Shown: piece by piece, positions 34,879 through 43,362 of the stretch | Position numbering within the stretch: the first letter of the stretch is position 1 | How the letters are laid out: the number at the start of each line of letters is the position of its first letter | Assembly: GCA_018057705.1 (NCBI GenBank) | Contig: JAGPDF010000006.1 | Location: 50,358-114,357, forward strand | From: Thermoanaerobaculia bacterium | Lineage (GTDB): Bacteria; Acidobacteriota; Thermoanaerobaculia; Multivoradales; JAGPDF01 | Length of the DNA: 64,000 nt | Direction of reading: 5' to 3' | Notes under the pieces: generated by a model | What the model saw: only the letters and a program-made list of their open reading frames with translations | Told to the model about the DNA's origin: nothing | Databases searched by the model: none | Position numbers and translations under genes: made by a program

Positions 34879-36054
34879 CTACCGGCCGAGGATCTCCGCC
34901 AGGATCGCGACGCCGGCGAGCGCCCGCTCGGGTGGGACGGCGGTGTAGCAGAGCCGCACGTGGGTCGGATAGGGCCCGAAGCTCGGGCCCGGCGCGATCA
35001 GCAGGCCGCGCTCGACGCAGGCCTCGAGGAGCGGCGCGAGGCCGCGCTCGTCCAGGTGGGCGGCGACGTCGAAGAAGAGAAACGTGCTGCCCTCGGGCGT
35101 CGGCACACGGAGCAGCGCCGCCGCGGCGCGGGCGGTCGCCTCGTAACCCGCGCAGGCCGAAGCCGCCCAGGCGTCCCCGCGGCCGTCGAGCGCCCGCACC
35201 GCGGCGAGCTGCGCCGCCGTCGGCGTCGAGTAGAAGGTGTGCGTCGCCACTTTGCGGAGCTCCGCCATGACCGCCGCCGGGCCGACCATGTAGCCGCAGC
35301 GGTTGCCCGCCATGCCGTAGCACTTGGAAAAGGTCTGCGCGAGGAAGGTCCGCTCCGGCGCGAGCGGCAGCGCGCGGGTGTGCTCGCCCTGGAAGAGGAA
35401 CGGCTCATAGACCTCGTCCGAGAGGATCCAGAGGTCGCGGGCGCGTGCCCACTCGACCATCGCCTCGACCCAGGCGCGCGGCAGGATCCGGCCGCTCGGG
35501 TTGTTCGGCGTCGAGAAGTAGAGCGCGGCGGTGCGGCCGGTCCGCCGGGCTTCGAGCTTCGCCACGAGACTCGCGGCGGTGTCGGAGCCGGGAGATTCAG
35601 GGGCGGCGCCGCCGAAGTCGACCGGCACCGCCACCGGCGCGCCGTGGAACGAGCGCACGATGCCCTCGATCAGCGGCCAGTAGGGGGCGAGGATCAGCAC
35701 CTCGTCGCCGGGCTCGAGGATCGCCCCGGCCACCGCCCCGAGACCGCCGGTCGCCCCGGCCGCAACGAGGATGTTCTCGCGTTCCAGGGGCAGCCCGGTC
35801 TTCCGGCGCTCGCGCTCGACCAGCGCGTCGAGCAGCGCCGGCAGACCGTGAACCGGCGCGTAGCGGTGCATGCCCGGAAACTCGGCGACCCGGAGATCCT
35901 CCATCCGGCAGCCCTCGGGCGGCTCCAGAAAGGTGTCGCCAACGTGCAGCGGATAGGTCTCGCCGGCGAACCGGTCGAGACGGTGCGCGAGGCCCGAGTA
36001 GACCGAGGGCGGGATGGCAGCCAGGTGTTTCGCGGCGTGGGGAAAGCGCGGCAT
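34879..36054 (-). CDS. Class I/II aminotransferase
   Basis: A 391-residue fold-type I aminotransferase: GATGGLGAV binds cofactor phosphate, the YFSTPNNPSGRI motif carries the conserved Asn, ILSDEVYEPF the PLP-ring Asp, TFSKCYGMAGNRCGY the Schiff-base Lys244, and the substrate-carboxylate Arg lies late in HVRLCYT. The family includes aspartate, methionine and kynurenine aminotransferases and cannot be narrowed further. It sits alone, divergent from the TPR/VWFA operon. Confidence 0.9.
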   Translation of the reverse strand: MPRFPHAAKHLAAIPPSVYSGLAHRLDRFAGETYPLHVGDTFLEPPEGCRMEDLRVAEFPGMHRYAPVHGLPALLDALVERERRKTGLPLERENILVAAGATGGLGAVAGAILEPGDEVLILAPYWPLIEGIVRSFHGAPVAVPVDFGGAAPESPGSDTAASLVAKLEARRTGRTAALYFSTPNNPSGRILPRAWVEAMVEWARARDLWILSDEVYEPFLFQGEHTRALPLAPERTFLAQTFSKCYGMAGNRCGYMVGPAAVMAELRKVATHTFYSTPTAAQLAAVRALDGRGDAWAASACAGYEATARAAAALLRVPTPEGSTFLFFDVAAHLDERGLAPLLEACVERGLLIAPGPSFGPYPTHVRLCYTAVPPERALAGVAILAEILGR

Positions 36055-36141
36055 CTCGGATCTCCTGCGGGCGGGCTCCGCTCCTCCGGGGAGAGGGACC
36101 GCCGCCCGCGAACTCTACGCCAAGCCACGAGTTGGCCTAGA

Positions 36142-37452
36142 ATGAGACTCATGCCCGAGCGCCTGCGGCGTGGTTTCGCGCGAGCCCTCTCCGCCCTCCG
36201 GATTTCCGTCCGGACGGCGGCCCCGCTCTTCGCGCTGGGCGCGATGGGCGCCCTGGGCACCCTCTGGATGCTGGCCGGGCTCGGTGCGGTCCGCCCGGCG
36301 GCGGCCTGGGCCGGCGAGCCGGTCGTCGCGGACGAGCGCCCCGCGACGGCCCCCGCCCTCGAGGAAGAGGAGGCGGACGAGATCGCTCCCGAGGTGCTGG
36401 AGCTCTCCAGCCGCTACCGCGGCGTCTTCTGGACGCTCGCCTCGGGCGACCGCTCTGCAGCGCTCCAACGCGCTGCCGCGCTCGAGATGCAGGCGCTCGC
36501 CGCCCATCCCCGTGAAGCGATGGAGTGGCTCACGCAGGCCGACGGCCGGGAGCTCGGCACCCTCCTCACCGAGCAGCCCGACTGCGCACTGCCGCTGGCG
36601 CTCTTCTACCAGCAGCTGGTCGTCGACCACGCCACCCACCAACGGTACGGCCTCACCCAGCGCGCGCTGCGCGTCACCGACGGAATCCTCGAGCGGATGG
36701 CCGTCGGTGCGGGCACGGAAGGCGAGCGCCGCCTCGCCGCGGACGCCTACTCCGGCTTCGCCGCCGACCTTCTCACCGTGCCCGCACCGGCACGCGCCGC
36801 GGAAGTGCTCGGCCGCGGCCTGCCGTACGCGCCGGATGACGCCGACATCAATATTGCGCTCGCCATTCTCCTGCTTCGCGACCGCCGTCCGCAGGACGCC
36901 GAAGAGCGCCTCGACCATGTCCTGCGCACCCAACCCGAGCATCGCGAAGCGCGTCTGCGCCGCGCCTTGATGCGCAACAGCGCTTCCGCCGACGGCCGGG
37001 CGGGTCGCGAGCTCGAGAAGCTCGCGACTGCGGGCGAGAACGACTGGATCGCGCTCGTCGCCGCGCAGGAGCGCGTCCGCCGCCTGCTCGCCACTGGCGA
37101 CTACGGCAAGTCGATCGAGTTCCTGAACCGCGTCCTCGAGCGCTTCCCCACCGACTCCTCGCTGCGCACGGCGCTCGCCTTCGCCGCGGCGCGCTCGGGC
37201 CGGCGCGCGGAGGCCTTCCTCGCCTCGCAGGCGGCGCTGGCGGCAAAGGCGCCGGCAGGCGAGGGCGCGCGCCGCCGCTTCTCCGAGCTTCCCACGCGAC
37301 TGCTGCTGCCGCAGGCGGCGCGCGCCGAAGCGGCGGCCGAAGCCCGCATCCCCAGTCTCGCCGCGGCGCTTTCCGGCACCGCTCCGAAGCTGCCCGCCAC
37401 TCCGGCGGCGCCCGCAGCGGCCAGCCCGGCAGCCGCAGGACTCTCCCGTTGA
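36142..37452 (+). CDS. Exported TPR-like protein, first gene of VWFA operon
   Basis: A 436-residue protein; ATG 36142 is used but ATG 36151 is equally possible. It has a signal or anchor segment (APLFALGAMGALGTLWML), then helical repeats recalling TPR motifs (AAEVLGRGLPYAPDDADI, AEERLDHVLRTQPEHREA, SIEFLNRVLERFPTDSSL) and an Ala/Pro-rich tail. It overlaps the VWFA gene as TTGA, so translation is coupled. Function unknown; a scaffold for the VWFA partner is plausible. Confidence 0.8.
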   Translation: MRLMPERLRRGFARALSALRISVRTAAPLFALGAMGALGTLWMLAGLGAVRPAAAWAGEPVVADERPATAPALEEEEADEIAPEVLELSSRYRGVFWTLASGDRSAALQRAAALEMQALAAHPREAMEWLTQADGRELGTLLTEQPDCALPLALFYQQLVVDHATHQRYGLTQRALRVTDGILERMAVGAGTEGERRLAADAYSGFAADLLTVPAPARAAEVLGRGLPYAPDDADINIALAILLLRDRRPQDAEERLDHVLRTQPEHREARLRRALMRNSASADGRAGRELEKLATAGENDWIALVAAQERVRRLLATGDYGKSIEFLNRVLERFPTDSSLRTALAFAAARSGRRAEAFLASQAALAAKAPAGEGARRRFSELPTRLLLPQAARAEAAAEARIPSLAAALSGTAPKLPATPAAPAAASPAAAGLSR

Positions 37453-38687
37453 GCCCGAGACGTTCGAGCCGCCGGCTGCGCCGCGTTCGCCAGGCGGTGC
37501 CCGGCCTCGTGCGGCTGGCGAGAATCCCGCTCCTCACCCTGCTGCTCCTCGGCATGCTCGCACCCGCAGCCGCGGTCGGCCAGGCGCCGCCGGCGCTCGC
37601 CATCGTCTCGCCCGTGGCAGGGGTGCCGGCCTTCGGCGCGATCGAGGTCGTGGTCGAGCCGAGCGGAATCTCGCCCCGGCGCATGGAGTTCTGGTTCAAC
37701 GGCATCAAGGCCGGAGAGCTCACCCGGCCGCCCTGGAAGCTGACCATCGACACCGGCGAAGAGAACATCGAGCGCCGGTTCCGGGTGGTGGCGACCGCAG
37801 CAGGCGGCCAGCGCGTGGAGATGGAGGCGATGCTGCCGGAGATCCACGTCGACGACGAGCTCGATCTTCCCTTGCAGCAGCTCTACATCACGGCGACGAG
37901 CGCCGGCGCCACGGTGGACGATCTGCCGCGCGACGGCTTCAAGGTCTTCGACTCCGGTCGGCGCCAGCAGCTCGTCACCTTCGAGCACGGCGACGTGCCG
38001 CTCACCGCGGTGCTGCTCATCGACTCCTCGCTCAGCATGGCCGGTGCGCCGCTGCGGGCGGCGCTCGCCGGTGCCCATTCCTTCGCCTCCGGCATGGCCG
38101 AGCTCGACGAAGCGATGCTGTTGCTGTTCGCGGATCGGGTCGCCGCCCACACGGCGTGGAGCGACGATCCCGACGAGCTCCTTTCGGGTCTCGAGGGCGT
38201 CGAGGCGCGTGGCGGCTCGGCCGTCAACGACCATCTGTTCCTCGCCCTCCAGCTGCTCGAGAAGCGCCAGGGACGCCGGGTGGTCATCCTGCTCTCGGAC
38301 GGCGTCGACGTCGAAAGCCTCCTGCATGCGGCCGAGGTGCACGAGATCGCCGTCCGCAGCCAGGCGCTCGTCTACTGGATCCGCGCCTCGGCCGAGCCGT
38401 TCGACCTCCTCGTCCGCTCCGCCTGGCGCAACGTCGTCGAGCACTCGACCGAGATCCGCCAGCTCGACGCGACGGTCGCCGCCAGCGGCGGCCGCCGCAT
38501 CGACATCCAGCGATTCGAGGACGCCGCCGACGCCTTCCAGCAGATCCTCACCGAGCTGCGCGAGCAGTATGTCCTCGGGTTCTATCCCGATCGCGTGCGG
38601 CACAACGGTACCTGGCACCCCCTGCGCATCGAGGTCGACGCCAAGGGCGTCGAGCTGCGCACGCGCGACGGGTATTTCGACGACTGA
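37449..38687 (+). CDS. VWFA-related protein, acidobacterial type
   Basis: A 412-residue exported protein starting at TTG in an overlap with the upstream stop. It has a signal segment (PLLTLLLLGMLAPAAAVG), a beta-rich region (about 48-185), then a von Willebrand A domain (about 185-370) with a complete MIDAS DxSxS (Asp192-Ser194-Ser196 in LLIDSSLSM), and YVLGFYPDR near the end. This layout matches the VWFA-related domain family expanded in Acidobacteria. It would bind a partner through a divalent metal. Neighbours are a TPR-like gene before and a membrane protein gene after, both overlapping. Confidence 0.88.
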   Translation: MSPRRSSRRLRRVRQAVPGLVRLARIPLLTLLLLGMLAPAAAVGQAPPALAIVSPVAGVPAFGAIEVVVEPSGISPRRMEFWFNGIKAGELTRPPWKLTIDTGEENIERRFRVVATAAGGQRVEMEAMLPEIHVDDELDLPLQQLYITATSAGATVDDLPRDGFKVFDSGRRQQLVTFEHGDVPLTAVLLIDSSLSMAGAPLRAALAGAHSFASGMAELDEAMLLLFADRVAAHTAWSDDPDELLSGLEGVEARGGSAVNDHLFLALQLLEKRQGRRVVILLSDGVDVESLLHAAEVHEIAVRSQALVYWIRASAEPFDLLVRSAWRNVVEHSTEIRQLDATVAASGGRRIDIQRFEDAADAFQQILTELREQYVLGFYPDRVRHNGTWHPLRIEVDAKGVELRTRDGYFDD

Positions 38688-39412
38688 TGACCGAGCCCGC
38701 GCCGACGACCCGAGCGACCGGCACCACTGGATCCACTGAAGCTGGCACGATCGACCCGCGGCGGATGAACATTCTCGGGGTCGTCCTCTTTCTCTTCATC
38801 CCGGTCGTGCTCTTCCTCTTCGTCGCCCACCCGGCACCGGTCGCCGGCAGCGTCGGCGCGGGACTCCTGCTCATGGCGGGCCATCGCTTTCTGGCGCGGC
38901 CCTACATGCTGGCGGCGCGGCCGCACAAGTGCATCTGGTGCAATGGAGTGTTCGCCGTGCGATCCGGCGCCGAGAACGCACCGCGGCGGGCGGTCGAGCT
39001 CGCCCAGGGCGGTCCGGTGCCGCCGCTCGAGCTCCTCGCCTGCGCGGCGCATGTCGAACCGACGCGGCGGTTCTTTGCGTTCGTCGATCGCCTTCGCCAG
39101 CCGCTGCGGGTGGGCATCGGCCTGCCGTTGGGCCTGCTCCTCGGCGCGCTCGTCGCGTTCTCCGCCGGAGTGGGCGACTGGACCGAGCCGGCGACGGCGC
39201 TCTTCCGCCTGTCGGTCGGCCTGACCGTGAACCTGGCCGCCCTCGGCCCCTGGCTCGGTGCGCCGCGCGAGCAGAGCCGCCCGGCCTTTCCGGTCCACAA
39301 CTTCTACCTGCTCGGGATCCGCGCCATTCTCTGGATCTTCCGCCTGGTCGGGATCTGGTGGATCGCGGCCGGCGGACTCTACTGGCTGAAGGCTGCCGGC
39401 CTGCTGCAGTAG
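38687..39412 (+). CDS. Multi-pass membrane protein with Cys pair
   Basis: A 241-residue protein whose ATG shares one base with the VWFA stop (TGATG). It has about five transmembrane helices (LGVVLFLFIPVVLFLFVA, VGAGLLLMAGHRFLA, LPLGLLLGALVAFSAGV, IRAILWIFRLVGIWWIAAG). A cytosolic or periplasmic loop contains CIWCNGVF and a later CAAH, a possible metal site. No family is recognised. Coupled translation suggests it anchors or assists the VWFA/TPR pair. Confidence 0.8.
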   Translation: MTEPAPTTRATGTTGSTEAGTIDPRRMNILGVVLFLFIPVVLFLFVAHPAPVAGSVGAGLLLMAGHRFLARPYMLAARPHKCIWCNGVFAVRSGAENAPRRAVELAQGGPVPPLELLACAAHVEPTRRFFAFVDRLRQPLRVGIGLPLGLLLGALVAFSAGVGDWTEPATALFRLSVGLTVNLAALGPWLGAPREQSRPAFPVHNFYLLGIRAILWIFRLVGIWWIAAGGLYWLKAAGLLQ

Positions 39413-39487
39413 CGCCTCGCGGTCGAGGCCCGTCCTCGAGGCGCTGCGATCGGACCGGGAGTCCGCGCACGAGGACTCGATCCCCGT

Positions 39488-41980
39488 CTACTCCACGACG
39501 ACCGTCACCGCCCGCGACCGCGCGGCGGTGAACGGGATGCGCGCCTGGAAAGTGTGCTCGCCGGCGACCAGCGGCCAGCGCAGATCGAACGGTGGCTCGA
39601 CCGTGTGAAACGGCCGGCCATCGACGTACCAGACGAGCTGATCCACTCGGGGTTCGACGACGGCGGCGAGCGCGAGCGTGTTTTGCGAAGGCGGCGTCTC
39701 GGGGTCGAGCAGCAGGCGGAGTCCGTTCTCGGGAGAGGTGATCTCGATCGTCGGGAGGGCTGCGGTGGCTTTCCAGGGGACACCCTGAAGGGTGTCCCCG
39801 ACCGAACTGAAGATGTCCCCTTCCGAAGTCGGATAGACGGCGGCCGCCGAGGCAGCGAGCCAACGCGCGTAGCGCGGCGCCAGGTCGACGTACGTTCGGA
39901 CGTCGACGAACTGAGCCGGAGTCGCGGCCGTCGCGATGCGGTCGCTCCGCCGGTCGACGGCGACCCGGCGGTGCACGGTGCACTCCCCGAGCCCGGCGAG
40001 CTCGCCGGCTTCGGGCGGCAGCCACTCGAGCACGACGCGATCGCAGGCGACGGTCGCCCGCTGGCCCGAGAGGGCGCAGAGCTTCAGGCTGCGATAGCCC
40101 CGCGGTTCGGGAAACTCGAGTCCCTCGAGCCCGTCCCTGCTCTCGCCGTGCAGGCGAAGGACGACCGACTGCGCGAGCCGGGCGGCGATCCGGTAGCCGG
40201 AGAGCGCGGTCATCGGGCGCTCGTCCGGGTGGCCGACCCAGACCCCGACGAGATAGCGCTTCGACCAGGCCACCGTCCAGGCGTCGCGATAGCGCGAGGA
40301 GGTTCCCGTCTTTACCGCCACCGCGAACGGATACTCGGAGAAGCCCATGCGCGGAAAGGTCGGCAGGCGCGCCTGCGGATCGGCGAGAAAGAGCGTGACG
40401 AGGCGGGCGGTCGACTCGGAGAGGAGACGTCTGCCGGAAGAGGCGCTGCTGGAGGGGACACCCTGAAGGGTGTCCCCTGGTTGACGAAGGGTGTCCCCTC
40501 GAGCCTCCGGGCCCGAATTCTCGTACCACCGCAGCTCGTGCAGCGTACCGTCGCCGGCGATCGTCGTGTAGGCGGTGACGAGCCGTTCCAGCGTTACCGG
40601 CAGCGAGCCGATGGCCAGGCCGAGGCCATAGCGCTTCGCAGGTCTCGCATGGTCGTGCAGTCCGAGGTCGGCGAGGAAGGCGTAGCCCTCGTCGAGCCCG
40701 AGGCGGGCGAGGAGCGCCACCGCCGGAACGTTGCGCGAGTTCGCGAGGGCGACGCGCGGCAGCATCGGCCCGAGGAAACGCGCGTCCGAGTTCAGGATTC
40801 CGGAGGGCCCGGGCTCGAGATCGTCGAGGACAGAGGCCGGCGTGATCGTGCCGCGCTCGAGTGCCTGCGCGAACAGGAACGGCTTGAGCGTGCTGCCGGA
40901 ACTGCGCGGGAGGCGCAGGTAGTCGATCGCTCCAGCCCGTTCGGCGTCGAAGTAGCCGGTGGAAGAGACCGCCGCCACGACCTCCCAGCTTCGCCGGTCG
41001 ACGACCAGCACGGCGGCGTTGCCGGCACCGCGGTCGGAGGCGTCGCGCACCGCGCGCCAGGCGAGCCCCTCGACTTCGCGCTGCAGGTCGAGATCGAGCG
41101 TCGAAGTGACGAGCGGCCGCACCCGGCGAAGCTCCGCCGGCACGAGCGTGTCGTAGCGCAGCAGCGCGTGCAGGGCGGCTTCGGCGCGCTCGCCCTTCCA
41201 GGGCAAGGCGAGATGGTCGATCTCGGCGGAAGCCGCCGCGAGGTCGACCGGCGGGATCGTGCCGCGGGCGCCCAGCCGCGCGAGAATCTCGCGTCCGCGG
41301 CGGATCGCGCGGAGCCGTCCGGCGGGAGCGTACGGATCCATCCGCGACGGCGACTGCGGAATGGCCGCGAGAAAGGCGATCTCGGCCCAGGACAGATCTT
41401 CGACCGGCTTGTCGAGGTAGCGCCGCGCCGCGTAGGCGATGCCATGAATGCGATGGCCGTACGGCACGATGCGCAGGTAGTGGCGCAGGACGCCCTCCCG
41501 GCCGTAGCGCGCGGTGGCGATCCAGGCGGTCGCCGCCTCGAGCGCCTTCCTCCAGTAGCCGCGCTCGCCCGGACTCTGCAGCCGGGCGACCTGCATGGCG
41601 AGCGTCGAAGCGCCGGAGACCCGCTCGTCGCTCGTCAGGTTCTGCTTCAGGGCGCGCGCCACCGCGATCGGATCGACGCCGGGATGCAGCCAGAACCGCC
41701 GGTCCTCGATCGCCAGCGTCGCCGCAACGACGCGCTCCGGGAGCTCCCCCACCTCCCAGAAGCCGAGCCGCTCGTCGAGCGGACCCCGGCGATCACCGCG
41801 ATCCGGCAGTTCGCCGACGAACCGCCCCGCCCGATCGCGCACCAGGAGCGTCGGCTCCGGCGCGGTGAGCGTCGAACGCCAGAAGGCGATCGCCACGAAC
41901 GCGGTCCAGCCGAGAACCAGCGGCGACAGCAGCAGCCACCAGCGTCTGTGGGATCGGAGAAACGCGCGCACCACAATCAT
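39488..41980 (-). CDS. pbpC: Penicillin-binding protein 1C with repeat-derived insertions
   Basis: A bifunctional peptidoglycan synthase of 830 residues. It has an N-terminal anchor (WWLLLSPLVLGWTAFVAIAF), then a GT51 glycosyltransferase with catalytic Glu92 in AIEDRRFW and SGASTLAMQVARL. The transpeptidase follows with STLK (about 366), SRN, and KTGTSS (about 556), and a PBP1C-type C-terminal domain ends the protein. Two copies of GDTLQGVP (502-509 and 728-735) are encoded by a palindromic DNA repeat: one in a transpeptidase loop, one before the C-terminal domain. In E. coli pbpC adjoins the macroglobulin gene yfhM; here the macroglobulin gene is 9 kb away. Confidence 0.95.
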   Translation of the reverse strand: MIVVRAFLRSHRRWWLLLSPLVLGWTAFVAIAFWRSTLTAPEPTLLVRDRAGRFVGELPDRGDRRGPLDERLGFWEVGELPERVVAATLAIEDRRFWLHPGVDPIAVARALKQNLTSDERVSGASTLAMQVARLQSPGERGYWRKALEAATAWIATARYGREGVLRHYLRIVPYGHRIHGIAYAARRYLDKPVEDLSWAEIAFLAAIPQSPSRMDPYAPAGRLRAIRRGREILARLGARGTIPPVDLAAASAEIDHLALPWKGERAEAALHALLRYDTLVPAELRRVRPLVTSTLDLDLQREVEGLAWRAVRDASDRGAGNAAVLVVDRRSWEVVAAVSSTGYFDAERAGAIDYLRLPRSSGSTLKPFLFAQALERGTITPASVLDDLEPGPSGILNSDARFLGPMLPRVALANSRNVPAVALLARLGLDEGYAFLADLGLHDHARPAKRYGLGLAIGSLPVTLERLVTAYTTIAGDGTLHELRWYENSGPEARGDTLRQPGDTLQGVPSSSASSGRRLLSESTARLVTLFLADPQARLPTFPRMGFSEYPFAVAVKTGTSSRYRDAWTVAWSKRYLVGVWVGHPDERPMTALSGYRIAARLAQSVVLRLHGESRDGLEGLEFPEPRGYRSLKLCALSGQRATVACDRVVLEWLPPEAGELAGLGECTVHRRVAVDRRSDRIATAATPAQFVDVRTYVDLAPRYARWLAASAAAVYPTSEGDIFSSVGDTLQGVPWKATAALPTIEITSPENGLRLLLDPETPPSQNTLALAAVVEPRVDQLVWYVDGRPFHTVEPPFDLRWPLVAGEHTFQARIPFTAARSRAVTVVVE
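39776..39799. repeat. GGGGACACCC palindrome inside pbpC, copy 1
   Basis: GGGGACACCC, a 4-base TGAA loop, then the exact complement GGGTGTCCCC. It encodes GDTLQGVP in the pbpC frame. A related half-site (GATGTCCCC) follows at about 39812-39820, giving GDIFSS in the protein. It is identical to the copy at 40454-40477. Confidence 0.9.
40454..40498. repeat. GGGGACACCC palindrome plus half-site inside pbpC, copy 2
   Basis: The same 24-base palindrome as at 39776 occupies 40454-40477, and a further half-site GGGTGTCCCC lies at 40489-40498. On the coding strand this reads as GDTLRQ then PGDTLQGVP, inside a loop of the transpeptidase domain, with the frame preserved. Confidence 0.9.
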
Positions 41981-42035
41981 CCTAGCGTTTCAGAGCAGGC
42001 CGCTCCCGGAAAGAAGCTCCAGCAACGCAGGCGAC

Positions 42036-42153
42036 GGGCCGGGGGCCGGGAAAGGTCTCGGCGCGCAGTGGCGGGGGGCCCCGCCCTCCAGAAGAAAGAT
42101 GAGAACATCCGGGGTCCCGACCGAGCACCGAGACCTTTCCCGGACCCCGGACC
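42036..42153. repeat. Long inverted repeat between pbpC and the small EamA gene
   Basis: Arms 42036-42064 and 42125-42153 (29 bases, 3 mismatches; shared core CCGGGAAAGGTCTCGG) flank 60 bases that contain a second hairpin at 42070-42085 (GGCGGGG/CCCCGCC). It fills most of the 233-base divergent gap. It may be a mobile-repeat remnant or a structured regulatory region. No T-run follows. Confidence 0.75.
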
Positions 42154-42213
42154 GGCGCCGGCCGGCCGTCAGAGGAGGCCTGTGGGAGACTTCCGGAAAC
42201 GGGAGAGACCACT

Positions 42214-42666
42214 GTGAGCCTCGCATCGCCCCAAGCAGGACTCTGGTTCTGGCTGCCGATCGCCCTCGTCGTCGCCGGCAACATCGCCTACCACGTCGGC
42301 CTCAAGGGGATGCCGTCCGGAATCCACCCGCTCTCGCCGCTGGTCGTGCTCTTTGCGACCTCGGCCGTCGCGACGCTCGTCTTCCGGCTGGCGACCGATC
42401 GCGGCGCCTCACTGCGCGAGGAGATTGCGCTCGCCGGCTGGCGGCCTTACGTGGTCGGGATCGCGATCGTCGCCATCGAGCTCGGCTTCCTGCTCGCCTA
42501 TCGCGCCGGCTGGAAGATCTCGACCGCCGTCGTCACCGCCAACATCCTGGTCGCGATCGCTCTCCTCGCGGTCGGCGCCCTCGCCTTCCGCGAGCCGGTG
42601 ACCCTCTCCCGCCTCGCCGGCATCGTCACCTGCCTCGCCGGCCTCTGGCTCGTCGCGAGAGGCTAG
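42214..42666 (+). CDS. Half-size EamA-like membrane protein
   Basis: A 150-residue, GTG-started protein with about five hydrophobic segments: FWLPIALVVAGNIAYHVGL, LSPLVVLFATSAVATLVF, VVGIAIVAIELGFLLAY, ANILVAIALLAVGALAF and GIVTCLAGLWLVA. The last part, with a FREPVTLSRLAGI-type motif, is the C-terminal EamA signature. One EamA unit of this size fits short DMT transporters that work as dimers, or a half of a split ten-helix transporter. Its stop overlaps the end of the convergent gene at 42663 by four bases. Confidence 0.8.
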   Translation: MSLASPQAGLWFWLPIALVVAGNIAYHVGLKGMPSGIHPLSPLVVLFATSAVATLVFRLATDRGASLREEIALAGWRPYVVGIAIVAIELGFLLAYRAGWKISTAVVTANILVAIALLAVGALAFREPVTLSRLAGIVTCLAGLWLVARG

Positions 42667-43295
42667 GGGACGGCCGACGACCAGCGGCAGGTCGAGCCGC
42701 CATCGAAGTCGTCGGCAAAGCGGCGGGTCCGGTAGCCCAGGTAGGCGCGGTCAATCTTGGCAGTGAACGGATTGCTCGGACTCGGATCGATGGAGACCGC
42801 GATGAAGCGCACCGACTGGAAGTCCGTCGGCGTCGACATGAAGAGTCCACCCTCGCCCGTAGACCAGCCGGCGCTCGCCGGAAAGGTAATGGCGCCGCTA
42901 CTGTCCGTCCAATCGCCGCTGCAATTGGCGGTCGTGTACTGAAGGAGGTAGAGCGTCAGGGGGTTCGGGGACTTGTAGGTCACCTCGAGAACCACCTCGT
43001 CCCCCTCGCTGACCGTCAGGCACTCGGGAGCGAAGGCCCCGACCACCGAGGCCTCCCCCGGCGTCGACGTCATGGAAAGGCTGCCGGACTGTGGGCAGGC
43101 GTTGGCGTCGTCCGGATCCCAGTCGTTGGTCTGCCCCACACCGGTACCCCAATCCTCGACGTTGACGTCGAACTCCGGATTGAAGACGAGAGCGTTCTGC
43201 GCCGCGGCGCTCCAGGCGAGGCCGGCGAGGAGCGTGCAGGCGAGTCCGAGTGGCGAGCGCGCCGTCCTGCGAAAAGCGAAACGGGGAGTGTCCAT
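42663..43295 (-). CDS. Secreted protein with DGFE-type C-terminal tail (variant)
   Basis: A 210-residue protein with signal peptide (SPLGLACTLLAGLAWSAAAQ), starting at ATG 43295. The mature part looks like a carbohydrate-binding-type beta-sandwich (NPEFDVNVEDWG near the start, then SSGAITFPASAGWSTG), as in proteins beginning NxxFDxxxxxW. It ends DDFDGGSTCRWSSAVP, a variant of the tail on three other proteins in this region. The sandwich call is by pattern only. The tail's role is unknown. Confidence 0.75.
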   Translation of the reverse strand: MDTPRFAFRRTARSPLGLACTLLAGLAWSAAAQNALVFNPEFDVNVEDWGTGVGQTNDWDPDDANACPQSGSLSMTSTPGEASVVGAFAPECLTVSEGDEVVLEVTYKSPNPLTLYLLQYTTANCSGDWTDSSGAITFPASAGWSTGEGGLFMSTPTDFQSVRFIAVSIDPSPSNPFTAKIDRAYLGYRTRRFADDFDGGSTCRWSSAVP

Positions 43296-43362
43296 GCCTA
43301 CTACGCGCAAAGCGCAGTGCGCGGGGCTCATCGCGGGTCGCCCGCCCGACTGCACTGCGACC

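Noticed and set aside
33865..36141. A plus-strand extension of the TPR-like gene back to 33865
   Set aside because: It runs antisense through the prohibitin and aminotransferase genes, both of which have clear family motifs; the exported protein starts at 36142 or 36151.
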